Origin: an uncultured beta proteobacterium
GTDB lineage: Bacteria > Pseudomonadota > Gammaproteobacteria > Burkholderiales > Burkholderiaceae
Assembly: GCA_903935355.1 (NCBI GenBank)
Contig: CAIZRK010000020.1
Location: 1 to 64,000, forward strand
Direction: 5' to 3'
DNA: 64,000 bases
Part shown: in pieces, positions 54,180-63,431 of the stretch
How the letters are laid out: each line of letters starts with the position of its first letter
Numbering within the stretch: the stretch's first letter is position 1
Position numbers and translations under genes: made by a program
Notes under the pieces: generated by a model
Database searches by the model: none
Told to the model about the DNA's origin: nothing
What the model saw: only the letters and a program-made list of their open reading frames with translations

Positions 54180-56813
54180 TTAAACCATTTTTTCTTGGTT
54201 ACTGGTTTCCACGAGCACCATGGGAGCATCTGACAGGCTTACGGGTGCCTTAGGCGCCCTGCCCAACTTGACTACTTCGGGTTCTGCCTTTATCTGGGAC
54301 TGTGAATCCGCGTGTTTACCAGAATCTGTTGCAACCCAAATCATGCCGGCTGATTGAACCACGCTATGCAAAGGGGTTTCTTCTAGCGCTTGAAAGGCCA
54401 CTTTAGGAAGCTCAGGCATGGGTTTGGCAATTACCTCAATCGTCGCAATAGCTATGGAAGCTGCTTGAGGTACTGGCACAGCAGTATTTTCAGTACGATT
54501 ACTTTGACGAGGTGCACGCGGTGCTCTTGGCTCACGAGGGGCTTTATCTTTAACTTCGTTAGCAGGCGCAACTGGGGTAAGTGGATTGAAGCTTTGTGTA
54601 ATGTTTTGGATAGGCATGGAAGCGCTAGTACCAGCCATTCCAATAGGAGGGCCTGAGAAACTGACCTCTGTAACTGCTCCAGTTTCAGATGCAGAACTTA
54701 CTTCACTATTACCCTCAGTACGCTCGCTACGTTGACCACGGCCACGACCACGGCGGTTACGACCACGGCCACGACGATCTTCACCATCGGTACTTGGAGT
54801 AACTTCAGTGCCAGATGCTGCTTCCGTAGCTGGGCTTATAGCTGCTTGGGTCTCTGATTTGGGATTATTTTGATTGCGGTTATTGCGGTTACGACCATCT
54901 TGACGACCCTTACCAGAACTTGCTTCGCGTGGAGCGCTTATTCCTTCGGTGCTTACAACTGCACCTTCAGTATTGGTTGCAGGACGTTCGGCGCGCTCAC
55001 CTCGGCGGCCACGGTTGCGGTTGCCATTGTTATTGCGATTATTAGGGTTGCGACCACGGGGTGCACTAGGAACAGGCTTTACCTCGGGGGTAGGCGTTGA
55101 GGAGAAAATACGTTTAATAAAGCCAAACAAGCCGCCACCAGCACTTTCCACGGGAGTTGTACTTGCCCGTGCAGGGCGTGGTTGGCTTACTGGAGCAGGT
55201 TGGTTCGGTGTAATACCTTTAACTGCAGCTTCAGGCCGCACTTTAAGGTCTGCATCTTTACGGCTCACAGTAGTATCAGTTTCTAATTCATGCGCAGCTT
55301 CTTCGGCCATCACATAGCTGGCTTTTTGGTCATCCAAACGAGGGTCATCATGACGCAAACGCTCAAGCTTGTAATGGGGTGTTTCTAAATGCTTGTTTGG
55401 AATCATCAAGACATTGACTTTGAAGCGAGTCTCAATTTTGATCACTTCAGGACGCTTTTCATTCAAGAGGAAGGCAGCCACTTCGACTGGTACCTGTGTA
55501 TGAATCGCTGCTGTATTTTCTTTCATTGCCTCTTCTTGAATGATGCGCAAGACTTGCAATGCCGAAGACTCAGTATCCCGAATATGGCCAGTGCCATTAC
55601 AACGCGGGCAGGTGACGTGACTACCTTCGGAGAGTGCTGGGCGCAAACGTTGGCGGGACATTTCCATCAAACCAAATTTGGAGATCTTACCCATCTGAAC
55701 ACGGGCACGGTCATGCCGCAGAGCATCGCGTAGGCGATTCTCAACATCCTTTTGCGCTTTGCCCGAATCCATATCAATAAAGTCGATCACGATCAAGCCA
55801 CCTAAGTCACGTAAACGTGCTTGACGGGCAATTTCATCGGCAGCTTCTAAGTTGGTACGAGTGGCGGTTTCTTCAATATCGGAGCCACGGGTGGCACGTG
55901 CTGAGTTGACGTCTACGGAAACCAATGCTTCTGTGTGGTCAATCACAATCGCCCCGCCAGATGGTAATGGCACGGTACGTGAGTACGCAGTTTCAATTTG
56001 ATGTTCAATCTGAAAACGTGAGAACAACGGCACATCGTCGTGATAACGCTTTACTCTGGGCAGATTATCTGGCATTACCACTGACATAAACGCTGCAGCT
56101 TGTTCGTAGATGTCATCCGTATCAATGAGAATCTCACCAATATCAGGTTGGAAATAATCCCGAATCGCCCGAATAACTAGACTAGATTCGAGGTAAATTA
56201 ACAAGGGCGCTGAATTACCTTTAGCGGCTTCATCAATCGCACTCCATAATTGCATGAGGTAACTTAAGTCCCACTGCAGCTCAGTGGCATCACGACCAAT
56301 ACCAGCAGTGCGGGCAATGATGCTCATGCCATCTGGGATATGTAATTGAGACATGGCATCCCGGAGTTCTTGACGGTCTTCACCTTCAATGCGGCGGGAT
56401 ACACCACCTCCACGTGGGTTATTTGGCATCAATACCAAATAACGGCCAGCTAGAGAAATAAAGGAGGTTAAGGCAGCACCTTTTTGGCCACGTTCTTCTT
56501 TTTCTACCTGGACAATGATTTCTTGGCCTTCACGCAAGGCTTCTTTAATAGAGGCATTTCGGACATCAATACCATCCTTAAAGTAGGTGCGAGCAACTTC
56601 TTTAAATGGCAGGAAGCCATGACGTTCTTCGCCGTAATTGACAAAGCAAGCTTCGAGCGATGGCTCAATGCGAGTAATGACACCTTTGTAAATATTGCCT
56701 TTACGTTGTTCGCGACCAGCAGCTTCGATATCGATATCGATGAGTTTTTGACCATCGACAATGGCAACTCGCAACTCTTCTTGTTGAGTTGCATTAAATA
56801 ACATGCGTTTCAT
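54180..56813 (-). CDS. rne: Ribonuclease E
   Basis: An 877-residue endonuclease that starts mRNA decay and matures rRNA and tRNA. The start MKRMLFNATQQEELRVAIVD is the family signature. An S1 RNA-binding domain lies at about 35-120, the DNase I-like catalytic acids are in VIDFIDMDSGKAQKDVENR, and the zinc link is CPRCNGTGHI. From about residue 560 the protein is disordered, with repeated Arg/Asn/Gly-rich blocks (RNRRGRGRGQRSER) that bind RNA, then a Pro/Ala-rich tail that may hold degradosome partners. A TAGGAG ribosome site and a long leader lie upstream. Confidence 0.97.
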   Translation of the reverse strand: MKRMLFNATQQEELRVAIVDGQKLIDIDIEAAGREQRKGNIYKGVITRIEPSLEACFVNYGEERHGFLPFKEVARTYFKDGIDVRNASIKEALREGQEIIVQVEKEERGQKGAALTSFISLAGRYLVLMPNNPRGGGVSRRIEGEDRQELRDAMSQLHIPDGMSIIARTAGIGRDATELQWDLSYLMQLWSAIDEAAKGNSAPLLIYLESSLVIRAIRDYFQPDIGEILIDTDDIYEQAAAFMSVVMPDNLPRVKRYHDDVPLFSRFQIEHQIETAYSRTVPLPSGGAIVIDHTEALVSVDVNSARATRGSDIEETATRTNLEAADEIARQARLRDLGGLIVIDFIDMDSGKAQKDVENRLRDALRHDRARVQMGKISKFGLMEMSRQRLRPALSEGSHVTCPRCNGTGHIRDTESSALQVLRIIQEEAMKENTAAIHTQVPVEVAAFLLNEKRPEVIKIETRFKVNVLMIPNKHLETPHYKLERLRHDDPRLDDQKASYVMAEEAAHELETDTTVSRKDADLKVRPEAAVKGITPNQPAPVSQPRPARASTTPVESAGGGLFGFIKRIFSSTPTPEVKPVPSAPRGRNPNNRNNNGNRNRGRRGERAERPATNTEGAVVSTEGISAPREASSGKGRQDGRNRNNRNQNNPKSETQAAISPATEAASGTEVTPSTDGEDRRGRGRNRRGRGRGQRSERTEGNSEVSSASETGAVTEVSFSGPPIGMAGTSASMPIQNITQSFNPLTPVAPANEVKDKAPREPRAPRAPRQSNRTENTAVPVPQAASIAIATIEVIAKPMPELPKVAFQALEETPLHSVVQSAGMIWVATDSGKHADSQSQIKAEPEVVKLGRAPKAPVSLSDAPMVLVETSNQEKMV

Positions 56814-57186
56814 AACATTCTCCTATGGGGGAGGATGCCGTTGCGCGTTGCGATAGGAGGAAGTTAGTAAGCGCTTGGGGTATACCCACTAGCGGCTTTA
56901 GAGTGTGGATCAAGCAAATCTAGGCATATCTTACCTAGTACACCGACTTAAACCTTAGTTCAATCAGCGCCACACTTGACGATCGCCGCAGAGACCTCCT
57001 TTAGGTCATCAATGCAGGCGCGCGCCTGAAAACTCTCTTCTAATCGCGGGTCGCGGCATACGGCACACCAACCCTGCGCCTCATTACAACGGGGGAGGGG
57101 CAACCCCGGGAGTCTATTAAGGGCGACTCCAAGCTCCACGATTCAAGCCTTAATCAGGCTGGTCTCGGGCCAATAAATTGGCTAGA
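56814..57186 (-). promoter_or_regulatory. Long structured 5' leader of rne
   Basis: About 370 bases without a gene on the rne side, GC-richer than the neighbours. Small inverted repeats are visible, such as GGAGTC (57109-57114) with GACTCC (57125-57130), GGGGCAACCCC (57097-57107) and AGCCT-TAATC-AGGCT near 57150. In E. coli the 361-base rne leader is cut by RNase E for autoregulation. The same idea would fit here; it rests on length, structure and position only. Confidence 0.5.
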
Positions 57187-57192
57187 GCGTTG

Positions 57193-57220
57193 ATTATACG
57201 GCACAAGTTGAATGACAATG
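57193..57220 (-). promoter_or_regulatory. Probable rne promoter
   Basis: A perfect -10 box TATAAT lies on the minus strand at 57193-57198. A -35 box at the right distance is weak (CCATTG at 17 bases, or TTGTCA at 14). The predicted start is near 57186, giving a leader of about 370 bases before the rne ATG. Confidence 0.5.
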
Positions 57221-57264
57221 GGGTATTGTTAAGTCCCTTGCCGAGGTGGCGAGAGAGATTAATT

Positions 57265-58287
57265 ATGAAACCCGAGACAAATACTAAGCTCCCTAAGGTA
57301 AAAGCAATCGTTCTGCCGGCGGTCTATCTGCAGACTATAGGCCCAGAAGAAGCTGGGCAACGCTTGGACAACTATCTCTTGCGATGGGCAAAAGGAGTAC
57401 CCAAAAGCCATGTTTATCGAATTATTCGCTCTGGTGAGGTTCGGGTAAATAAGAAACGAGCAGAGCCAACTACGCGTTTAATCGAGGGCGATGTTGTCAG
57501 GCTCCCCCCAGTTCGATTGGCAGAGCCTGCCCAAATGGTGGCAATAAATAGTGCTCAAACTCAGTCCCGTGCCCAAGGCTATTCTGAGAAAATGCCCATT
57601 CTTTTTGAGGATGATGCTTTATTAATAGTGAATAAGCCAACTGGACTAGCTGTTCATGGGGGGTCGGGCATTGCCTTGGGGGTAATTGAGGCCTTAAGGA
57701 TTACTCGTCCTGAGCTGAAATTTTTAGAGTTGGTACACCGCTTGGATCGGGATACTTCAGGCGTATTACTTCTAGCCAAGAAACGGAGTGCCTTGGTAGA
57801 GATGCATCGCCAAATTCGGGAGGGGCACACAGATAAGCGCTATTACTTACTTGCCCATGGTGAAATAGTGCAGGGTGCGGGGGTTATGCAACTCAAGTTT
57901 GCGCTCCATAAATATTTACTTCCCAATGGCGAGCGACGTGTGCGCGTTGACCCTAACGGCTTACCAAGCCACACCGCTTTGCGTGTGAGCAAGGTATTTA
58001 AGCGCGCTGATGCCGCTATTACTTTGGCCGAGGCCCAGTTAAAGACAGGGCGAACCCATCAAATTCGTGTACACCTACAAAAATTGGGCCATGCGATTTT
58101 GGGTGATGATAAATATGGCTTTGAAGACCAAGATAAGCAGATTAAATCTAAGCGTTTGTATTTACATGCCCACTTGGCTGGCTTTACACACCCCCGCACT
58201 GGTGAAAAAATGCGTATCGAGTCGCCATTGCCCCCAGAATTTATAGCGATGATGAATCATTTTTCCCCATTAGTCGATACTGCCTAA
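57265..58287 (+). CDS. rluC: 23S rRNA pseudouridine synthase, RluC type
   Basis: A 340-residue pseudouridine synthase. An N-terminal S4 RNA-binding domain (GQRLDNYLLRWAKGVPKSHV) precedes the catalytic domain with LVHRLDRDTSGVLLLAKK, whose aspartate is the nucleophile. RTHQIRVHLQKLGHAILGDD is the other signature. RluC modifies U955, U2504 and U2580 of 23S rRNA in E. coli. The ATG at 57265 is favoured by a GAGAGAG site; an in-frame TTG start 87 bases upstream would run into the rne promoter. rne-rluC divergence is conserved in proteobacteria. Confidence 0.93.
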   Translation: MKPETNTKLPKVKAIVLPAVYLQTIGPEEAGQRLDNYLLRWAKGVPKSHVYRIIRSGEVRVNKKRAEPTTRLIEGDVVRLPPVRLAEPAQMVAINSAQTQSRAQGYSEKMPILFEDDALLIVNKPTGLAVHGGSGIALGVIEALRITRPELKFLELVHRLDRDTSGVLLLAKKRSALVEMHRQIREGHTDKRYYLLAHGEIVQGAGVMQLKFALHKYLLPNGERRVRVDPNGLPSHTALRVSKVFKRADAAITLAEAQLKTGRTHQIRVHLQKLGHAILGDDKYGFEDQDKQIKSKRLYLHAHLAGFTHPRTGEKMRIESPLPPEFIAMMNHFSPLVDTA

Positions 58288-58303
58288 AAACTTAAAAAAT
58301 GCC

Positions 58304-58990
58304 ATGATTGACCAAAAGAAACTGGCTAGACGCTATGACCTAATCGTATGGGATTGGGATGGCACGATTATGGATTCCACCCCCACAATTGTGCATTGTA
58401 TTCAGCAGTCTTGTCGTGATTTAGGATTTAAAGAGCCTGATGATTCTTTGGCGAGCTCTGTGATTGGTTTGGGCATTCAGGATTCCTTGCGTAGAGCGGT
58501 TCCCTGGATTGAGCCAATCCATTTCCCAAGGCTCACTGAACGCTTTCGTCATCACTACCTCGCTAAGGATCATGAACTTCACTTATTTGATGGCATTCGG
58601 GATTTACTAGAAAATTTACGCGAGGATGGCTACCTTTTAGGTGTGGCTACTGGCAAATCTCGCATGGGCTTGGATCGTTCGCTAGTTCACCATCAGATTG
58701 GGCATCTGTTTCATGAAACCCGAACTGCCGATGAGTCTTTTTCTAAACCTCACCCAGGAATGCTCTTAGAACTATCGGATGCTACAAAAGTACCCATGCG
58801 CAGAATGTTGATGATAGGCGATACTACCCATGATTTAGATATGGCAGCCAATGCGGGAGTAGATGCGATTGCGGTAACTTATGGAGCGCATCCACCGGAT
58901 ACTTTGAAGCAGGCTCCATCACTCATCCATGTGGATGATGTGCCTCAATTGGCTCAATGGCTAGGTGAAAATCTCATAGTGAAAAATTAG
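58304..58990 (+). CDS. HAD-superfamily phosphatase next to rluC
   Basis: A 228-residue HAD hydrolase. Motif I is IVWDWDGTIMDSTPTIV with the two catalytic aspartates in DWDGT. Motif II is LGVATGKSRMGLDRS and motif IV is MLMIGDTTHDLDMAANAG. It resembles Gph, but motif I reads DWDGT rather than DLDGT and the neighbours differ, so the substrate is open. It follows rluC by 16 bases, as in many proteobacteria. Confidence 0.85.
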   Translation: MIDQKKLARRYDLIVWDWDGTIMDSTPTIVHCIQQSCRDLGFKEPDDSLASSVIGLGIQDSLRRAVPWIEPIHFPRLTERFRHHYLAKDHELHLFDGIRDLLENLREDGYLLGVATGKSRMGLDRSLVHHQIGHLFHETRTADESFSKPHPGMLLELSDATKVPMRRMLMIGDTTHDLDMAANAGVDAIAVTYGAHPPDTLKQAPSLIHVDDVPQLAQWLGENLIVKN

Positions 58991-59045
58991 TACGATAGTG
59001 GCGATAATAATCCTAATACCGCAGGTAATAAACAAGGAATAAAAG

Positions 59046-59987
59046 ATGGATCAGAATCAACAATGGGAGCGCCAAGCTCTTGAGCAATTACTGCTTGAGA
59101 ATTTGAAGGAAACGCGTAAAGCACGTCGCTGGAAAGCAGTGTTACGTGTATTAACTTTGCTTGTATTGATCGGAGTGGTGCTTTCAGTGTTCGATTTTCA
59201 TCTACCCGGACGCGGCATGGGCACAGAAAAACATACTGCCTTAGTAACCCTTGAAGGAGAGATTTCTTCAAGCTCTTTGGCTAATGCCTTAGATATCAAC
59301 TCCTCATTAACTGCAGCGTTTGAGAATGAGGGGAGCGCCGGCGTGATCTTGCGTATTAATAGTCCTGGGGGATCGCCAGTCCAAGCAGGCATGATCAATG
59401 ATGAGATTCATCGTTTACGCAAACTCTACCCAAGCAAACCCTTTTATGTGGTGGTAGAAGATATTTGTGCCTCCGGTGGCTATTATGTGGCAGTTGCGGG
59501 CGATCAAATTTTGGTTGATAAAGCCAGTCTAGTTGGTTCGATTGGCGTCATTATGGAAGGCTTTGGATTTACTGGTTTGATGGATAAGTTGGGCGTTACT
59601 CGGCGAATGATTACTGCGGGTTCCAATAAAGGCATGATGGATCCGTTCTCCAAAGAAAATCCACAGCAAGTCGAAATGGTAAAAACTATGCTTGATGAAA
59701 TTCATCAGCAATTTATTGCAGTTGTGAAGGAAGGACGCGGCGCTCGATTAAAAGAATCGGCGGATCTCTTTTCAGGGCGCATCTGGAATGGTGAACAAGC
59801 CATCAAAATTGGCTTGGTCGATGGTTATGGAACGGTAGACTCAGTCGCTCGAGACATTTTTAAAGCCACCGATATTTTGGATTACACCCTTAAAGAAAAC
59901 TTTGCAGAGCGAGTTGCAAAACGCTTTGGTGCTCATGCTGGTGCTGCCGCTGGTAAGGCGCTTATAAAGAGCCCAGATTTAAAGTAA
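59046..59987 (+). CDS. S49-family signal peptide peptidase (SppA-like)
   Basis: A 313-residue membrane-anchored serine protease with a single N-terminal helix (VLRVLTLLVLIGVVLSVF, residues 36-53). The catalytic serine is in YVVVEDICASGGYYVAVAGD and the lysine probably in DKASLVGSIGVIMEGFG. The short length means it has one S49 domain, like Bacillus SppA or SohB, not the tandem domains of E. coli SppA. It removes leftover signal peptides. It lies 55 bases after the HAD gene. Confidence 0.9.
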   Translation: MDQNQQWERQALEQLLLENLKETRKARRWKAVLRVLTLLVLIGVVLSVFDFHLPGRGMGTEKHTALVTLEGEISSSSLANALDINSSLTAAFENEGSAGVILRINSPGGSPVQAGMINDEIHRLRKLYPSKPFYVVVEDICASGGYYVAVAGDQILVDKASLVGSIGVIMEGFGFTGLMDKLGVTRRMITAGSNKGMMDPFSKENPQQVEMVKTMLDEIHQQFIAVVKEGRGARLKESADLFSGRIWNGEQAIKIGLVDGYGTVDSVARDIFKATDILDYTLKENFAERVAKRFGAHAGAAAGKALIKSPDLK

Positions 59988-60025
59988 AACTTAAGGCTCA
60001 GAGTTTAAAAAATCAAGACCAAGAC

Positions 60026-60799
60026 CTAGGCCAACAATAGAAATATTGCTGGCCGGTTTTGTAAGCCACTACAAGCTGACTCGCTGGGGTAGCGTTTACG
60101 CCATTCAGCGATAGATAAGGTTGTAATTGTTTCAGTCTTTAGACTAAGATCCATACCAATGCTGAGAAGCGATTGGGGCGCAAAAGTACTTAAGCAGGCC
60201 ATCAGCATGGCGGTATTGCGATAAGGGGTTTCAATCCAGATTTGGGTTTGTTGTAATTTCTTAGATTCCAGTTCTAACTGTTTTAATCTGGTAATGCGCT
60301 CTTGAGCATCATGCGGTATATACCCCTGAAAAGCAAAACGTTGACCATTTAAGCCGCTAGCCATTAGGCCTAACAAAATAGAGCTTGGGCCTATCAATGG
60401 TTTTACTTTGGCACCGAGCATGTGAGCAGCGAGTACTAATTCAGCTCCAGGATCGGCTACACCGGGTACCCCAGCTTCTGACATAAGCCCTACATCATTA
60501 CCAGCAATTAAAGGCTTAAGTAGGTCAGCGGGCTTGACCGTATCACCATATTTTGCGTTGCGGGCAGCCCCGCGCCACTCACTCATCTGCATTACTTGAA
60601 TGGCGCAAGCTAAAGGGGTAATGCTCTCCACTGCTTTTAAAAAAGCGCGCGCTGTTTTAGCATCTTCAACGATCCAATATTTTAGTTTGGCAGTTTGCAA
60701 TAGAGTTTCATGTGGTAACACCCAAGGCAGTTGCTCTGTACGTGACTCACTGCCCAATGTATTGGGAACTAAATAGAGGGTGCCTAGTTTCGTACTCAT
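60026..60799 (-). CDS. Tetrapyrrole-methylase-fold SAM-dependent methyltransferase (RsmI-related)
   Basis: A 257-residue protein of the TP-methylase superfamily. The N-terminal GTLYLVPNTLGSES and the motif LMSEAGVPGVADPGAELV parallel the RsmI motifs, and VKPLIGPSSILLGLMASGLN follows. RsmI 2'-O-methylates C1402 of 16S rRNA, but this protein differs at the N-terminus (no TPIGN), so it may be a paralogue with another target. The ATG at 60799 is chosen because the homologous region begins there; a start 45 bases upstream would overlap maf. Confidence 0.82.
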   Translation of the reverse strand: MSTKLGTLYLVPNTLGSESRTEQLPWVLPHETLLQTAKLKYWIVEDAKTARAFLKAVESITPLACAIQVMQMSEWRGAARNAKYGDTVKPADLLKPLIAGNDVGLMSEAGVPGVADPGAELVLAAHMLGAKVKPLIGPSSILLGLMASGLNGQRFAFQGYIPHDAQERITRLKQLELESKKLQQTQIWIETPYRNTAMLMACLSTFAPQSLLSIGMDLSLKTETITTLSIAEWRKRYPSESACSGLQNRPAIFLLLA

Positions 60800-60821
60800 G
60801 GTGGATTCGTATCTTAGGTAT

Positions 60822-61418
60822 TTATCTTTTCGGTGGAATAGCAAATCCTACATCCCGTAACAATCCACTTAGGGCGATTAATGGTAGACCAATGAGGGCA
60901 GTTGGGTCATCACTTTTAATTGCCTGGAGTAAGCTGATACCTAAGCCTTCCGCTTTGGCACTACCGGCACAGTCATAGGGCTTTTCAGCATGTAGATAGG
61001 ATTCCAAAATGTCGTTTGGTAAATTGCGAAAGGTGACTTCAGTAGGAACACTAATTGTGGTTTGTAGATCGCCGCGCATAAGACAAAGTGCCGTATGAAA
61101 AGTTACAGTAGCACCACGCATGAGTTGCAGTTGCGCTAAAGCCGTCTCAAAATTTCCAGGTTTACCAATAACGGCCCCATGTAAATCAGCCACCTGGTCT
61201 GATCCAATTACCCAAGCTGTTTGATGTGCCCCAGCTATTACAGTAGCCTTTGCTTTGGCCAGGCGCAGGGCTAATTCTAGCGAGCTCTCTTCAGGTAGTG
61301 GTGTTTCATCTACCTGAGGAGAAACCACGGCAAAAGGGATGCCAAGGCGTTCGAGGAGTTCACGGCGATAAATCGAGGTAGATGCCAAGATTAAGGTATT
61401 TTTTTGGGTATTACTCAT
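60822..61418 (-). CDS. Maf-family nucleotide pyrophosphatase (YceF-like)
   Basis: A 198-residue housecleaning enzyme that hydrolyses non-canonical nucleotides. The first motif is LILASTSIYRRELLERLGIP, then SPQVDETPLPEESSLELALR, WVIGSDQVADLHG and CAGSAKAEGLGISLL. Its place next to DUF177-rpmF-plsX matches YceF, which acts on 7-methyl-GTP; the other Maf group acts on dTTP and UTP. The ATG at 61418 has GGTGG before it; an ATG four codons upstream is an alternative. Confidence 0.88.
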   Translation of the reverse strand: MSNTQKNTLILASTSIYRRELLERLGIPFAVVSPQVDETPLPEESSLELALRLAKAKATVIAGAHQTAWVIGSDQVADLHGAVIGKPGNFETALAQLQLMRGATVTFHTALCLMRGDLQTTISVPTEVTFRNLPNDILESYLHAEKPYDCAGSAKAEGLGISLLQAIKSDDPTALIGLPLIALSGLLRDVGFAIPPKR

Positions 61419-61461
61419 TGCGGCCACCATTTTTTAGAGTATCTTCATTTAGACTAATGTT

Positions 61462-62049
61462 ATGAATCGTAATCAAGTTTTACCTCAAGTTGAACTCTCC
61501 GCCGACCCCGATGCTTTGCGCAGAGTGGATTTTTGTGCCCTGAACACCTATAAAGGGAGTGGTTTTTTGGGGATCACAGCGCTTTCACGGGTTGCCCAAG
61601 AGGTCTCTAAGATTGAGTCTGGGGATGGATTTCATTGGAAAATAGATACCTATTTTGAAGAGGCGCATGGTGAGCTGACTCATCAAATAGTGGATTTAGA
61701 GCTTAATGGGCGTCTACATGTGGTTTGCCAGCGCTGTTTAGAGAGTTGCACCCTTGATTTGGCTGAAAAACGCCAATTCATGATGGTTACTACCGAAGCC
61801 CAAGCAGATGAATATCCCATTGAGAATGATCAGCTAGAGCCCTTGGTGATAAGTCAACAGTTTGACCTTTTGAGCACCATTGAAGATGAAATTCTGCTTT
61901 CCCTCCCTTTAATCCCCAAGCATCCTAAAGGCACTTGCCAAGCTCATGCTTCTTTCTTTGGGGAATTAGGTGGAATGGCTGTGGAGTCTGAAAGGCTGGA
62001 AAATCCTGAAAATCCTTTTAACATCCTGAAAAATATGAAGAAAAATTGA
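61462..62049 (+). CDS. DUF177 / YceD-family protein
   Basis: A 195-residue protein of the YceD family, linked in plants and bacteria to 23S rRNA accumulation and found next to rpmF throughout proteobacteria. The conserved cysteine motif is LHVVCQRCLESCTLDL at about residues 92-107, and the C-terminal region has the usual LVISQQFDLLSTIEDEILLS and LPLIPKHP. It is divergent from maf, 43 bases apart, and precedes rpmF by 105 bases. Confidence 0.9.
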   Translation: MNRNQVLPQVELSADPDALRRVDFCALNTYKGSGFLGITALSRVAQEVSKIESGDGFHWKIDTYFEEAHGELTHQIVDLELNGRLHVVCQRCLESCTLDLAEKRQFMMVTTEAQADEYPIENDQLEPLVISQQFDLLSTIEDEILLSLPLIPKHPKGTCQAHASFFGELGGMAVESERLENPENPFNILKNMKKN

Positions 62050-62154
62050 ATCGCTTACCAATAGTAGGTAGCTTGTTTTATAGGTGTTTTACTAATAAAT
62101 CAAGCATTTAGAGGATTTTCTATGTTAGAATATCGCCTTGCTTAGGAGTTCAAT

Positions 62155-62334
62155 ATGGCCGTCCAACAGAATAAAAAATCACCTTCCAAACGTGGCATGC
62201 ATCGTGCGCACGACTTTTTGACCGCACCTGCTACGGCTGTAGAAGCCACTACAGGTGAGGCTCATCTGCGCCACCACATCTCACCAAACGGCTACTATCG
62301 TGGTCGTAAAGTTGTTAAAACCAAAAACGACTAA
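62155..62334 (+). CDS. rpmF: 50S ribosomal protein L32
   Basis: A 59-residue ribosomal protein. The start [20 protein letters not shown] is the family signature, followed by [20 protein letters not shown]. It has no zinc-binding CxxC pair, so it is the cysteine-free type common in proteobacteria. A TAGGAG ribosome site lies 7 bases upstream of the ATG. It stands between DUF177 and plsX as in most proteobacteria. Confidence 0.97.
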   Translation: MAVQQNKKSPSKRGMHRAHDFLTAPATAVEATTGEAHLRHHISPNGYYRGRKVVKTKND

Positions 62335-62353
62335 ATCTTTAGTCTAAAAAGAT

Positions 62354-62384
62354 AGAAGCGGCTCCCTTAAAGGCCGCTTTTTTC
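62354..62384 (+). terminator. Terminator-like hairpin between rpmF and plsX
   Basis: AAGCGGC and GCCGCTT form a 7-bp stem with a 10-base loop, followed by TTTTC. It could limit read-through from the highly expressed rpmF into the lipid genes plsX and fabH. It sits 34 bases before the plsX ATG. Confidence 0.65.
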
Positions 62385-62417
62385 TTGGATAAACCACTTG
62401 CAGCAATCCCTGAATTT

Positions 62418-63431
62418 ATGAGCCTCACTCTTGCTATTGACGCCATGGGCGGAGATCATGGGGTGATGGTTACTGTCCCAGCTTGCTGTGATTTCCTTGA
62501 AAAGCATGAGGACGTCAAGATTTCTTTAGTCGGCGACCCCCAATTGCTCAAGCAGGCCTTGAGTAGCTATCCGCCAACACTCACAGAGCGTGTACAAATC
62601 ATTCCTGCTAGTGAAGTGGTTTTAATGGATGATTCCATTGAGGTTGCCCTGCGTCGCAAAAAAGATTCCTCTATGCGTGTTGCTATCGAGCAGGTAAAAG
62701 AAGGGAAGGCAGATGCCATCATCTCTTCTGGCAATACTGGCGCATTGATGGCGATCTCCCGTTATATATTAAAAACATTAGAGGGCGTTGATCGTCCTGC
62801 CATTGCAACTGCGATCCCTAATGAATTAGGACGCGGTACTACTATGCTTGATTTAGGCGCTAATGCGGACTGCGAGCCAATGCATTTAGTGCAATTTGCT
62901 CAAATGGCCAATGTCATGGTGCAAGTAGTTGATGGCACACCAAATCCCTCTATCGGTCTTCTCAATATTGGGGAAGAAGTTATTAAGGGTAATGAAGTAG
63001 TTAAAGAAACCAGCGAATTGTTACGCAAAACAAACTTAAACTTTTATGGCAACGTAGAAGGTAATGATATTTTTAAAGGCACTACAGATATTGTGGTGTG
63101 CGATGGTTTTGTTGGCAACGTCGTTTTAAAGGCCAGCGAAGGTTTAGCGAAGATGATGAGTGGGATGATTCGTGAAGAATTCAATCACTCTTGGTTAACA
63201 AAGTTAATGGCAATTTGTGCAATGGTACCTTTGTTAAGAGTGCGTAAACGGGTAGATCATCGCCGTTATAACGGCGCCGTATTGTTAGGTTTGCGTGGAT
63301 GTGTCATTAAGAGTCATGGCTCTGCAGATCGTTTTGCTTTTGGCTTTGCACTAGATCGTGCATATGAAGCAGCAAAAAATCGCATGGTTGATCGTATTGC
63401 TCAGGCTTTTGCCTTGGAGACTAATTCATGA
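62418..63431 (+). CDS. plsX: Phosphate acyltransferase PlsX
   Basis: A 337-residue enzyme turning acyl-ACP into acyl-phosphate for phospholipid synthesis. The signature [20 protein letters not shown] starts at the ATG of 62418, which I prefer to a TTG 33 bases upstream lying in the terminator. Other motifs are [36 protein letters not shown] and [17 protein letters not shown]. Its stop overlaps the fabH start as ATGA. Confidence 0.96.
   Translation: MSLTLAIDAMGGDHGVMVTVPACCDFLEKHEDVKISLVGDPQLLKQALSSYPPTLTERVQIIPASEVVLMDDSIEVALRRKKDSSMRVAIEQVKEGKADAIISSGNTGALMAISRYILKTLEGVDRPAIATAIPNELGRGTTMLDLGANADCEPMHLVQFAQMANVMVQVVDGTPNPSIGLLNIGEEVIKGNEVVKETSELLRKTNLNFYGNVEGNDIFKGTTDIVVCDGFVGNVVLKASEGLAKMMSGMIREEFNHSWLTKLMAICAMVPLLRVRKRVDHRRYNGAVLLGLRGCVIKSHGSADRFAFGFALDRAYEAAKNRMVDRIAQAFALETNS

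Noticed and set aside
54390..56801. Several plus-strand frames opposite rne
   Set aside because: They arise from the biased codon use of the Arg/Gly/Ala-rich rne gene and show no recognisable protein motif.
57178..57264. N-terminal extension of rluC from a TTG at 57178
   Set aside because: It would overlap the rne promoter region, has no homology to the family N-terminus, and lacks a ribosome site; the ATG at 57265 is better supported.
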